From assembly GCA_963698885.1 (NCBI GenBank), contig CAVOSJ010000001.1:1-64000 (forward strand): a stretch of 64,000 nucleotides of DNA, in the 5' to 3' direction. How positions within the stretch are numbered: position 1 is the stretch's first letter; each line of letters opens with the position of its first letter. This DNA comes from JBARKJ01 sp963698885. GTDB taxonomy: Bacteria > Nitrospirota > JACRHJ01. This document shows, one piece after another, positions 54,701 to 64,000 of this stretch. The notes under the pieces were generated by a model that was not told the DNA's origin, made no database searches, and worked only from the letters and a program-made list of their open reading frames with translations. The position numbers were made by a program, and so were the translations under genes.

Positions 54701-56982
54701 CTCTGACCTTCCAGGCCACCGCCAGTTCGACGCCGGGCACGTATAACAGCACCGCTACGTATACCGACGCCCCATACCCCGTTACGTCCACGGGCCCTGC
54801 CGCGCCGGTGACGGTATACGATCAGGTCATGTCAATGACCGCGAGCACGTCCGCCGCCATAGCAGGGGGCACGGTGAGCTACACTGCCACGCTGACGAAC
54901 TACCTCCCTTCGCCGGTCACCGTCACGTCCGTCAGCGACACGCTCCCGTCCGGGTTCACATATACCGGCGCTACCTCGGGCATGACGACGGCCAATCCGA
55001 CCGGTACTACCGGGACGATTACGTGGAGCGGAAGCTGGACGCTGCCCGCGAACAGCACGCTCACACTGACCTTTTCGGCTACAACCGGCCCGACGGACGG
55101 GACATATACCAGCAACGCGTCGTTTACCACCTCCGGATATCCGAATGTGTCCACCGGCCCGACCGCGCCGGTACAGGTTTTTCACCTGAACATAGCCAAA
55201 ACCGCGAGCCAGCCCAACGTGAATGCCGGAGGGACGGTTTCATATACCGTCACGATGACGAATACCGGCCCTAACTCGGTCCCGGTGACGCAGGTAGCGG
55301 ATACATTGCCCGCGGGTTTCACCTATGTGGCTGGCACTACCACTGGCATGACCACGAATAACCCTACGGTGGCCGGCCAGGTGCTGACATGGACCGGCGG
55401 CAGTTGGACGCTGCCCGCGAACGGCACTCTGACGCTGACTTTCCATGCCACGGTCAGTTCGTCGGAAACGGACGGCACTTACTACAACAACGTTTCATTC
55501 ACTCCGACCGGATACCCGGTCCAGTCGAGCGGCAATACGGCGCCGGTCGCGGTCTTCCAGATAAGCATCACCAAGACGGCGGTACAAGACGAGGTAGTCA
55601 ACAACGGGACGGTAAATTACACGATCACGATGACGAGCACGAGCGCTTCCCCTGTGACCGTCATCAGCGTGGTGGATACGCTTCCCAGTACTGGCGGCGC
55701 TAATTTCACCTATATTGCCGGCAGTTCATCGGGCATGACGACGAACAACCCTACCACTGCGGGCCATACGTATACATGGTCCGGCAGCTGGACTATTCCG
55801 GCGAACGGCAGCCTCACGCTCAACTTCAACGCCACGGCAGCAGGAACGAACGGAAACACCTACTACAACAACGCATCCTTTACCACGGCATACGGGACGC
55901 TTTCCACGGGGAATACCGCGGACGTCACCATATCCAACACCTTCGACATAAACGAGTACGTGAACACGGCGTACTCGCTGCCGGGCGGGAAGGTAACCTA
56001 CACGATTACAATGACGAACACTTCAAACCAAAGCAAAACCGTCACCAGCGTGTCGGATACCCTCCCGACCGGGTTCACATACGTGTCGGGTTCGTCCTCC
56101 GGCATGACCACGTCCAACCCGACAGGGACTACCGGGACGATTACCTGGAGCGGCACATATACGATAGCCAGGAACGGCGGCACGCTCACGCTGACCTTCT
56201 CGGCGACCGCGAGCTCGACGCCGGGCACGTATACCAGCAACGCCACGTGGGTGATAACAGGACAGACTACCTACCCCACCGGCGCGAACGCGCCGGTCAC
56301 GGTAGTCAACATGACCATATCCAAGGCCGTCAACGTGTCTCAGTCGCTGGAGAACGTGCCCGTCACTTACACGATCACGGTCGCCGGCCCACCGACATTT
56401 TCACTGACCTCCATAACCGATACGCTGCCGACGGGGTTCACCTACGTGACGGGTTCGACGACCGGCCTTACGACCGCCGACCCGACCGGGACCGGGCCGA
56501 TCACGTGGAACGGCTCGTGGACCCTGCCGTCGAACGGAACGGTGACGCTGAGCTTCCAGGCCATGACCCCGAATACGCGCGGGACGTTCACGAATACCGC
56601 AACCGTGTCCGGGACCGGTTTCGGCCCATTTTCGACGGGGGCCACCGCCTCGCTGCAGATCGTCAGCCCGGTCATGAGCCTGAGCAAAAGCGCGGACAAA
56701 ACAAGCGTAAAGCCCGGCGACACCGTCACTTACACGTTAACCTACAACAACACGGGGGACGCGCCCGCATATACGGTCGTCTTCCTTGACAATATCCCCG
56801 CCTACACGACCTACGTAACATCGAGCACACAGGGGACGGGCTCGGCAACCCAATGGAGTCATGATGGAGGCAGCACATGGAACATCTCTGATGCAGCGCC
56901 GGTAACCGGCATCACATGGACCCTATCGCCGCTTGCTCCAAACGCCGGCGGGACGCTGAGTTTCAAAGTTACGGTGAATTAA
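51757..56982 (+). CDS. Giant exported DUF11-repeat protein, frameshifted in the 5' half
   Basis: A start at ATG 51757 with a shift near 51785 gives a signal peptide (LLAAMAVLCLAIPAQA). The N-terminal domain (SYITRFTTIDTGAMTFTGNT ... STILYAELIWGG) is known to me from large Gram-positive and Geobacter-type surface proteins. Many one-base shifts follow up to about 54560. From 54565 the frame is intact for 805 codons and comprises DUF11 (conserved repeat/CARDB-like) domains of about 120-125 aa, each with DTLPSGFTY and TGTITWSGSWTLPANGTLTL motifs. Joined length is about 1740 aa. No LPXTG anchor is seen. It is a probable fibrous surface or secreted protein, under the upstream sigma54 promoter. Confidence 0.8.
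54565..56700 (+). repeat. Tandem DUF11 coding repeats
   Basis: Units of about 360-370 bp recur at least six times. Some are close at DNA level: a segment containing GGGACGATTAC and AGCTGGACGCTGCCCGCGAAC recurs at about 54652, 55012 and, in part, 55392 and 56132. This is a recombination-prone array and a likely source of assembly errors. Confidence 0.8.
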
Positions 56983-57011
56983 TCTTTCCCAACATCAAAG
57001 GAGGTAATGGA

Positions 57012-57515
57012 ATGTCCGCGAAATTTGTAAAGGCGATTTTGTTTCTGACAGTTTCTGCAATTACAATTGCAGTCCTGGCGGTATCCGCGCTGGCGGGGGC
57101 AGCCCCAAAGTTGACATTGAAAATGACGGCTGCAAAGGAGGTAAAAATACTTAAAAACGGCAAGGAGACGGTCGAGTTGAAGCCCACCGCAACGATGAAG
57201 TCGGGCGAGGAGGTTGTCTACACTATTACCTATACCAACGTAGGGGATTCGGACGCTATCGACGCGGTGATATCGGACCCCGTGCCCGGTGGTATGGTCT
57301 ATGTCTCCGGGAGCGCCCAGGGCGCGGATGCAGATTTCAGCATAGATAAGGGACGCACGTTCCACAAGACCCCGAAACAGGTCTTAACGGAGCCGGACGG
57401 GCGGAAAGTGGAGAAAGACGCGCCCACGGAGATGTATACGAACATAAGGTGGACGGTCAAGAAGATCGCCCCGAAGGGATCAGGCAGCGTTATCTTCAAG
57501 GCGACGGTTAAATAA
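57012..57515 (+). CDS. Small exported single-DUF11 protein
   Basis: The product is 167 aa; AAAGGAGG precedes ATG 57012. A signal peptide (VSAITIAVLAVSALAGA) is followed by one DUF11 domain (KSGEEVVYTITYTNVGDSDA, ISDPVPGGMVYVSGSA). It starts 30 bases after the giant protein and may be an assembly or capping subunit of the same surface structure. Confidence 0.8.
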   Translation: MSAKFVKAILFLTVSAITIAVLAVSALAGAAPKLTLKMTAAKEVKILKNGKETVELKPTATMKSGEEVVYTITYTNVGDSDAIDAVISDPVPGGMVYVSGSAQGADADFSIDKGRTFHKTPKQVLTEPDGRKVEKDAPTEMYTNIRWTVKKIAPKGSGSVIFKATVK

Positions 57516-57705
57516 AAAATCACCAAAAAAAAGGGAGGTGAGGAAAGAATTAGCGGCTTTTATCAGGGTTATCACATTAATGTAATCTAAATAAAGAAAA
57601 GGAGGTCAAAAAACATTTAACGAGGGTGTAATAGGGCTTTTTTAATAGTAGTTTTTTATTGTAGTTTTCATTAACGTAAGTAATTCGTAACTTAGGAGAA
57701 TCAAG

Positions 57706-58983
57706 ATGAAAAGAGCAATCCCGCAAGTCTTATTTACGGCACTTATGGTGCTGCTCATGGCCTCGGCCGCGATGGCAAATACTCATGCACCAGTCGGTAC
57801 CATCACCAACACCGCCAGCGTCAACTACAAAGACGCAAACAACGTGGCCCAGACCCCGGTTACTGCAAACGTCGTGGTCACCATAACCCAGATTTACGGC
57901 GTGACGGTTACACCTGCAACTGACGCCAAGGGCGGCTCAGACACCACCAAAGTCATATACACCGTTACTGTAACCAATAACGGCAACGGTCCGGACAGCT
58001 TCGACCTCAGCTCGGCGACTACCGGTGTCTGGACGCCGTCATCCGTGACGTTCGCACCGAATTCAGATGGAACCGGCACCGCGCTTACCGCTACCGCGAG
58101 CCTTGCGCAGAACGCAACAGCCACGGTATACATGGTAGTCACAGTGCCTGCGGGCGCGTTTACCGGAGACCAGGCCGTAACGACATTTACCGCGACGTCA
58201 CATAACGACGGCGGCACGCCTAAGGCCAACGCATCCGACGTCTGCACGACCACGGCGGCCGGCGCGGACAATATCGGAAATTCCACCAAGACAAGCTCAA
58301 CGCTTACCCCGGTGGATGGCGTCCCCTTCACCTATACCATAGCCGTGAATAACGCCGGCACCCAGAACGCCGCAACCGTGGTGGTCACCGACGTGATAGG
58401 TTCGAACCTGGCCTACATACCGGGCACCATCACAATGAACGGCACCCCCGTGTCAGATGGCACCGCCTGGAATGCCGGTACCAAGACGATCACCATCAAC
58501 ATCGGGACACTGAACCACGGCGTGACCGATACGATAACCTACCAGGCCCAGGTCAACAGCGGCGTTGCCGACGGCACCTCAATCACGAACACGGCGGTAA
58601 TCACCTACGACGCCGGCACGACATTCTCCCCGGCAGTCACCGTGACCGCCAAGGGCGTGCCTTCGCTGACCCTTACCAAGACGGTAGAGGTAAACCACGC
58701 CGGCGGCTTTAGCTCATCCGCAAACGCCAAGCCGGGCGATACCCTGACCTACCTGATTACCGCGACCGATGCCACCGGCGCTGCCATAGGCACGGCGACC
58801 AACGTGGTGATATCGGATTCGATACCGGCCGACACGACCTTTGTGCCGGGTTCGATACACCTCGATGGAAGTGGTTCAGCATCACCTGACTCTTTGAATT
58901 CCGGCGGCACCATCAGCACTCCCGCCGTCTCCATCGCTCCCGGCGCAACCCGGACACTGCAGTTCGACGTGACGGTCAACTAG
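57706..58983 (+). CDS. Exported DUF11-repeat protein
   Basis: The product is 425 aa. The signal peptide ends MASAAMA-NTHAPVG. About three DUF11-type repeats follow (VIYTVTVTNNGNGPDSFDLS; PFTYTIAVNNAGTQNAATVV; DTLTYLITATDATGAAIGTA). It is Thr/Ala/Val-rich with almost no Cys, typical of extracellular beta-sandwich stalks. The 190 bases before it (57516-57705) contain two GGAGGT sequences without open frames and nothing else I can name. Confidence 0.88.
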   Translation: MKRAIPQVLFTALMVLLMASAAMANTHAPVGTITNTASVNYKDANNVAQTPVTANVVVTITQIYGVTVTPATDAKGGSDTTKVIYTVTVTNNGNGPDSFDLSSATTGVWTPSSVTFAPNSDGTGTALTATASLAQNATATVYMVVTVPAGAFTGDQAVTTFTATSHNDGGTPKANASDVCTTTAAGADNIGNSTKTSSTLTPVDGVPFTYTIAVNNAGTQNAATVVVTDVIGSNLAYIPGTITMNGTPVSDGTAWNAGTKTITINIGTLNHGVTDTITYQAQVNSGVADGTSITNTAVITYDAGTTFSPAVTVTAKGVPSLTLTKTVEVNHAGGFSSSANAKPGDTLTYLITATDATGAAIGTATNVVISDSIPADTTFVPGSIHLDGSGSASPDSLNSGGTISTPAVSIAPGATRTLQFDVTVN

Positions 58984-59003
58984 GGCGGTTTACTGGTAAA
59001 CCG
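58984..59003. other. Intergenic stem-loop between two DUF11 genes
   Basis: GCGGTTTA-CTGG-TAAACCGC is a perfect 8-bp stem with no T-run, directly after the stop codon and five bases before the next start. It may stabilise or process the message between the two cistrons, or affect initiation at 59009. Confidence 0.5.
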
Positions 59004-59008
59004 CTGAT

Positions 59009-62000
59009 ATGGGCGCATTCGGCAAGATACGGATGAAATTCCGGGTAGGGGCGGTGTTTCTATGCCTGTTGGGAGTGTTTTTCGCGCTCCCGCAGGCATG
59101 GGCCGCCGCCCCCTTGCCCGGCGCCCACATCCTTAACACTGCATCGGCACTCTGGTCCAACAGCTTTGGGCAATCGATGCCGGCCGTTTCGGCCAGCGCC
59201 GACGCGGTAATAGCCACCGCTCCCTCCATTTCATTGGGGGTCCAGGCCAGTCCAAGTCCGGTATACGCCGGAAATAGCATCACCTACACGCTTACGGTCA
59301 GCAACACCGGAAATGTCCCGCTGACGGGGGTTACATTAACCGACCCGATACCGGGAAAGACGACGTTCGTCAGCGCTGATTCCGGCGGGACCTCATCCGC
59401 CGGTGTCGTTTCATGGGCAATCGGCGGCCTTGACCCGTACCAATCGCAAATCGTGCAGCTTATCGTCAAGACTAATCCGGGGACGGCGGGGAGCGCCATA
59501 ATCGACAATGCAGCCGTAACCTCCAACGAGGCTTTGCAACGGAACGTTTCGGTTGCCGACAATGTGCTTGCCCCAACTCCCATCAATGTGCAGTTTTCTG
59601 ATTCCTCCTGGAAAAAGGCGTACGAGTATAATATCGGCGATACCGTATATATCCAGGTCACGGACAAAAACCAGGATATAGACCCGACAAAGCCTGAAAC
59701 AGTCGTCGTAACGGTATACAATTACACAGGGGCGGACTACCAGGCCCTGAGCGATTCGCTTACCCTCACTTTGACCGAGACCGGCCCGGATACGGGAGTG
59801 TTCCGCGGCAGCGTAATATCAAGCGGCGGGCCGCCTGACCCAACTTACCACATCCTGTCGCTCAGCAGTGATTCCATGATTAAAGTGGTATATACCGACC
59901 CCGTGAGCAAGGTATCCTCGGTAGACGACAGCGCGCTCGTAGACCCATTCGGCACTGTCTTCAATTCAGCCACCGGGGAACTGATAGGAGGGGCTACCGT
60001 TACCCTTGTAGACGACGCAACCGGCAGGCCCACAATCCTGCCGCAGCCTCCCGTCGCGCCCTTGGCACAGCAGAATCCGGTCATTACGGGCGCTGACGGT
60101 AAATTCCGGTTCGAATACTTAAAACCCGGCAATTACCATCTCGTGGTTTCGCCGGGCAGCGACTATATCTACCCATCCGCCGTCCCGGCGCGAGACCTTC
60201 CGAAAACCTACAATATCGTCCGGGGCTCCTATGGCAAGAGTTTCGCCATCACCAAAAACATGGCTCCCCTGAACATAGACCTGCCTGTTGACCCGCCCAA
60301 GAGTAATTTGCTGGTATCCAAGACAGCCGACCTGGGCGGGGCGTCAATAGGGGATATAGTACGCTACACTGTGACCGTCCAAAATATGGGGAAGACTGAC
60401 GTTACGGACCTGACGATAACTGACTACATGCCGCGCGGGGTGTTCTATCTGAAGGGCTCCGCGGCGACCGGTGGCAAAAAGACGCCAGACCCCGCGATAA
60501 CCGGGGCGGATAAGCTTACCTTTGCCGCTGGCGGCCTGGCCGCCGGTTCGTCGGTGGCGCTTGCTTACAGCGCATCCATCGGCCCGGACAGTCCAAATGG
60601 CGACGGAATAAACACTGCGTTTGCCGTGGGGTCCACCGCGACGGGCGTCCTCATGTCCAACAGGGCGCAGTTCAAGCTTATTATCAATGAAGGCGTATTC
60701 ACGTCCAAAGGCCTTATTATAGGCAAGGTTTTCATCGATAAAAATAAAAATAAAATGCAGGACCCCGGAGAAGAGGGGATACCTGGCGTAGTAATATACA
60801 TGGAGGACGGCACGCGGGTTATCACCGGAACCGACGGAAAGTTTTCCATATTCGGCGTGCCGCCCGCGACCCATGTGCTCAGGGTGGACGAAGCCTCGCT
60901 ACCCAAAGGCGCGGTGCTTGAGCCGTTATCGAACAGGTTCATGGGCGACGGTTCGACGCAGTTTGTCGACATGCCACCGGGCGGATTGTTCAAGGCGAAT
61001 TTTGCGGTGACAGGCAACATAGCGCCAATCTTATCGTCCCCAGAAGCGGGCCATGAGCCGGAGACGGCGAAAACCAAGATACAGGAAGCTCCCGCAGAGG
61101 AGATGCCTCTCGAGAAGCGGATAAGACAGATGTCGCCCGCGCTCGAAATACTCTCTCCAAAGGACGGCGCTGCCGCGTATATCGCCCATGTGAATGTAAC
61201 CGTGAAAGGGCCGTTAAGCGCAGTATTGTCGCTTTATGTCAATGATGAAGAGGTCAAGGGGCATCTGGGTAAAACGGTAAAAGACCCAGTCAGCGGCGTT
61301 GCCGCATATGAATTCATCAATGTAGGGATTACTCCGGGCGAAAAAAATATTATAAGGGCTGAGACGAATGACGAATCCGGGGCGGTAACCGGAACTACGG
61401 AGATAGCGCTTCATGCCTCCGGCAAGCCCGCAAAGATAGTCATAAACCCTGACAGGCCGGAAATCCCCGCCGATGGGAAGGCCGTAACCGAATTCAGCAT
61501 AAAGATATTTGACGGGAAGGGGAACCTTGTCGGTTATCCGGGCACTGTAACGGTGGAGGCGTCGAAGGGAGAGATACTCGATACGGATGCGGATACTACG
61601 GAGCCCGGGACTCAGCTTGAGCCTTCCGACGGCGAAGTCAAATTACACCTCCGGTCTCCGTGGGAGACCGGCAGTGAGAAGATAACGGTCTCCTGCAACG
61701 GGGTGAAGGCGACGGTGCCGGTGTTTTTCTCTCCGTACCTGCGCAAAATGCTTGCTATCGGCGACGGCGAGGTAGTTGCCGGGTTCGGCTCAACCAAAAA
61801 CGGCTCCGCCGGGACCTTCATGAGCAATAACTGGCTCGACAAGGACTTCTTTTTCGGCGGCAGGGGGGCGTTCTTCGCGAAGGGCGATGTGGGCTGGGGC
61901 GTGCTTCTCACGGCTGCGTATGATTCCGAGAAGAAAAAGCAGGACGTGGGGCTTTTCAAAGACAAGATAAACAACGTAGAGTCCGAGGATCTGTACCCGA

Positions 62001-64000
62001 TACTGGGCGACGACAGCAAGGTAGGCTATGAAGCGCTCTCAAGCGACCAGCTCTACGTGCGCGTGGAGAAGGACAAGTCGTCCGTGATGTACGGCGATTT
62101 TCAGACAAAATTGAACGAAGGGGATTTAAGCGCTTTCACCAGGACCTTCACCGGCCTTGTTGCCGACGTTAATACCAGTCATTTTAAAATGCGCTCCTTC
62201 GCCAGCCATACGGAAAATGTCCAAGTCGTGGACTCCATCCAAGGGGAGGGCATCGCCGGGTACTATTTTCTCTCCAAGCCCCCTGTTGTTGATGGCAGCG
62301 AGATGGTCGTAATCGAGACCCGCGACTGGCGCCAGCCCACGCGGGTCATAAGCAGGACCCCGATGACCAGGTGGACGGATTACACCGTAGACTATGAAAT
62401 GGGTTCGATACTGTTCAAGGCCCCGGTGCCTATACGCGACGAGAACTTTAACCTCGTATACATAATAGTCAGCTACGAAAATCTCGGGACGTCCAAGCAT
62501 TACGTCTATGGCGGCCGCGCCGCAGTGGACCCGTTTTCATGGCTGGAGACGGGCTTCACCGGGATCGTGGAGCAAAATGACGTATCGGATTCCAGGCTGC
62601 TCGGCGCGGACGTCACCGCCCATCTGCCGCTGAAGACTACCGTGAAGGGCGAATGGGCCCAGACCGATTCGGTCTTTACCCTGGATAGCGTATTCACGCC
62701 TAAGGTCGGCTCGGCCTGGTCCTTGAAATTCGACAGCAGCCCCGTCAATAACCTGAAAGCCAGCGGCTATTACTATAACACCGGCGATTACTTCAACAAC
62801 CCGTCCGCCTCCAATTACCTGCGCGGGAAGGAAAGCTATGGCATAGACCTTGCCTACAAGATGGCCGGAGACTTAAAAGCCTATGGAAAATTCTTTGTGG
62901 ACGACGACCGCCTGAACAACATGCACAACAACTTCGCATCCGCCGGAATCGAGGATACCTTCCTCAAAATATTCAAGGCTGGCCTGGACGTGCAATACCA
63001 GGAATCGAATGATACGTTCGTCCCGACTAACAGCCTCACGACCAGATTCCCGTTCGATAACAGTGAGGAAACGCCTAATAAACTAACCGCGCTTAAGCTG
63101 TTTATAGAAGCAAAACTCTGGAAGGATCTGACCCTGAACGTCCAGCACACGCAGGACGTACTCAGGAACAAGGACAACATTTCCCAGATCGGGCTTGAAT
63201 ACCAGTATACTCAGTCCACCCGTTTTTATGTCCGCGAACGATACATGACGCTCGAAGACCACTCCCAGACCCAGACTGTGGCTGGCGTCGAATCGACCGT
63301 AGCCAAGGATACCGTCGCCTTCAACGAATACAGACTTGACGGCGGGACCGACGGAGCGAGAAACCAGCAGAGCATCGGGTTACGAAATAAGTTCAACCTC
63401 GGGTACGGCATAACGGGCAATGTGGCCATAGAGGACCTGCGCACCCTCTCCGGCCAGAAGACGACCGTATCCAGCACAACCGTATCCAGCACGGGCGTAC
63501 CCAACACGGCCGAACCCGATACCTTCGCCACTTCCCTGGGGCTCGAATACCTCGCTAACAAGGACCTTAAGGCCACGTCCCGCTTCGAGTACCGGCATGC
63601 CACAGGAGAAACGTCCTACCTTGCCGAGCTTGGAAGCAGTTATAAATTTAACAGGGATTTTTTTCTCCTGGCGCATGGGCGCTACTTCGACGACCAAAAC
63701 GTCAGCTCGGGCGGGCACATTCTCTCCACGGCGTCCGCCGGAGTCGCATATCGTCCCGCATGGACGGATATTTTCAACGCGCTGGCGAAGTTCGAGTACA
63801 AATATGAAAAGAATCCGGCAGCTGCCGGATTGGGCGAGAACTCCTATATCTTTTCGGCGGACGGCGTGTTGCAGCCATCGACCCTGTTGCAGATTGCGGG
63901 AAAATACGCTTGCAAGTACGCCGTGTCCGGCAGTCGGCCTGTCTTTACCGATTTGATTTCCATGAAAGCCTGCTATGACTTAACGGACCGTTTCGACATA
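59009..64000 (+). CDS. Large DUF11/SdrD-B-like protein with outer-membrane-type C-terminus (partial)
   Basis: The frame is open from ATG 59009 (ATG 59033 is an alternative) to the window end, 1664 codons without a stop. The signal peptide ends LPQAWA-AA. Then: a DUF11 domain (about 75-180), a carboxypeptidase-like segment (about 310-400, FNSATGELIGGATVTLVDDA), a second DUF11 (about 430-535), an SdrD-B/SpaA-like domain (GKVFIDKNKNKMQDPGEEGI, about 570-650), a bacterial Ig-like invasin domain (about 800-900), and from about 940 alternating beta strands with Tyr/Phe-rich ends (SKHYVYGGRAAVDPFSWLET) resembling an outer-membrane barrel. It probably anchors or exports the preceding DUF11 proteins. 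Confidence 0.82.
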   Translation, partial: MGAFGKIRMKFRVGAVFLCLLGVFFALPQAWAAAPLPGAHILNTASALWSNSFGQSMPAVSASADAVIATAPSISLGVQASPSPVYAGNSITYTLTVSNTGNVPLTGVTLTDPIPGKTTFVSADSGGTSSAGVVSWAIGGLDPYQSQIVQLIVKTNPGTAGSAIIDNAAVTSNEALQRNVSVADNVLAPTPINVQFSDSSWKKAYEYNIGDTVYIQVTDKNQDIDPTKPETVVVTVYNYTGADYQALSDSLTLTLTETGPDTGVFRGSVISSGGPPDPTYHILSLSSDSMIKVVYTDPVSKVSSVDDSALVDPFGTVFNSATGELIGGATVTLVDDATGRPTILPQPPVAPLAQQNPVITGADGKFRFEYLKPGNYHLVVSPGSDYIYPSAVPARDLPKTYNIVRGSYGKSFAITKNMAPLNIDLPVDPPKSNLLVSKTADLGGASIGDIVRYTVTVQNMGKTDVTDLTITDYMPRGVFYLKGSAATGGKKTPDPAITGADKLTFAAGGLAAGSSVALAYSASIGPDSPNGDGINTAFAVGSTATGVLMSNRAQFKLIINEGVFTSKGLIIGKVFIDKNKNKMQDPGEEGIPGVVIYMEDGTRVITGTDGKFSIFGVPPATHVLRVDEASLPKGAVLEPLSNRFMGDGSTQFVDMPPGGLFKANFAVTGNIAPILSSPEAGHEPETAKTKIQEAPAEEMPLEKRIRQMSPALEILSPKDGAAAYIAHVNVTVKGPLSAVLSLYVNDEEVKGHLGKTVKDPVSGVAAYEFINVGITPGEKNIIRAETNDESGAVTGTTEIALHASGKPAKIVINPDRPEIPADGKAVTEFSIKIFDGKGNLVGYPGTVTVEASKGEILDTDADTTEPGTQLEPSDGEVKLHLRSPWETGSEKITVSCNGVKATVPVFFSPYLRKMLAIGDGEVVAGFGSTKNGSAGTFMSNNWLDKDFFFGGRGAFFAKGDVGWGVLLTAAYDSEKKKQDVGLFKDKINNVESEDLYPILGDDSKVGYEALSSDQLYVRVEKDKSSVMYGDFQTKLNEGDLSAFTRTFTGLVADVNTSHFKMRSFASHTENVQVVDSIQGEGIAGYYFLSKPPVVDGSEMVVIETRDWRQPTRVISRTPMTRWTDYTVDYEMGSILFKAPVPIRDENFNLVYIIVSYENLGTSKHYVYGGRAAVDPFSWLETGFTGIVEQNDVSDSRLLGADVTAHLPLKTTVKGEWAQTDSVFTLDSVFTPKVGSAWSLKFDSSPVNNLKASGYYYNTGDYFNNPSASNYLRGKESYGIDLAYKMAGDLKAYGKFFVDDDRLNNMHNNFASAGIEDTFLKIFKAGLDVQYQESNDTFVPTNSLTTRFPFDNSEETPNKLTALKLFIEAKLWKDLTLNVQHTQDVLRNKDNISQIGLEYQYTQSTRFYVRERYMTLEDHSQTQTVAGVESTVAKDTVAFNEYRLDGGTDGARNQQSIGLRNKFNLGYGITGNVAIEDLRTLSGQKTTVSSTTVSSTGVPNTAEPDTFATSLGLEYLANKDLKATSRFEYRHATGETSYLAELGSSYKFNRDFFLLAHGRYFDDQNVSSGGHILSTASAGVAYRPAWTDIFNALAKFEYKYEKNPAAAGLGENSYIFSADGVLQPSTLLQIAGKYACKYAVSGSRPVFTDLISMKACYDLTDRFDI

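Noticed and set aside
54565..56982. CRISPR-like or satellite DNA array
   Set aside because: The period of about 365 bp keeps frame and encodes DUF11 protein repeats.
57594..57640. Short gene behind the AAGGAGGTC sequence before the 57706 gene
   Set aside because: The only nearby frames close within a few codons.

Overview
The window is a GC-rich bacterial chromosome segment of about 64 kb. It suggests a diderm, anaerobic or microaerophilic respirer: a ten-haem exported cytochrome c, an ApbE lipoprotein, a SurA-like chaperone, an outer-membrane-type protein at the right edge, and a molybdenum nitrogenase cluster with archaeal/anaerobe-style NifI1/NifI2 regulators. The mix fits Desulfobacterota, Desulfuromonadia or Nitrospirota relatives. 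I cannot fix the taxon from sequence alone.

Layout. 0.3-8.5 kb: multihaem cytochrome, apbE, SurA-like PPIase, rRNA methyltransferase, small membrane proteins, and a divergent HTH regulator / GAF-PAS sensor pair with good sigma70 promoters. 8.56-24.1 kb: a nitrogen-fixation island beginning at tRNA-Val(CAC): nifA, then nifH-D-K-EN(fused)-X-I1-I2-fdx-nifQ, then modBAC-nifV-nifB. Near-consensus sigma54 promoters precede nifH and modB. A mosaic inverted-repeat module occurs four times inside the cluster, in both orientations. 24.06-24.55 kb: a degenerate tRNA-like remnant, a second copy of the tRNA-Val 3' flank, and a tyrosine-recombinase fragment, which marks the island's right junction. 24.6-34.2 kb: a surface-glycan locus with two multi-spanning membrane proteins on + and, convergently, a split transketolase, an epimerase, a GT2 glycosyltransferase and two methyltransferases on -, plus an rfbF stub. 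34.6-42.6 kb: an SPFH protein, a B12-binding radical SAM enzyme, a MacB/Dev-type exporter and a tandem Usp. 42.6-49.6 kb: DUF3300, DUF2950, an MgtA-type ATPase with a PTS-IIA-like partner, and a membrane protein. 49.8-64 kb: an NtrC-type activator with Glu at the phospho-acceptor position, two 17-bp palindromes, a sigma54 promoter, a small NHLP-clan-like protein, then four exported DUF11-repeat proteins. The last runs off the window and looks like an outer-membrane assembly factor.

How parts fit. NifA activates the sigma54 nif/mod promoters. ModABC and NifQ supply Mo, NifB/NifEN/NifX/NifV build FeMo-co, and NifI1/I2 should gate nitrogenase post-translationally. The 49.8-64 kb block reads as one sigma54-controlled cell-surface programme and is the least explained part of the window.

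Caution: many genes in 24.6-40.6 kb and 49.8-54.6 kb, and nifD, are broken by single-base shifts while the protein sequence continues intact in the next frame. I treat these as probable assembly/sequencing indels and give whole-gene spans.
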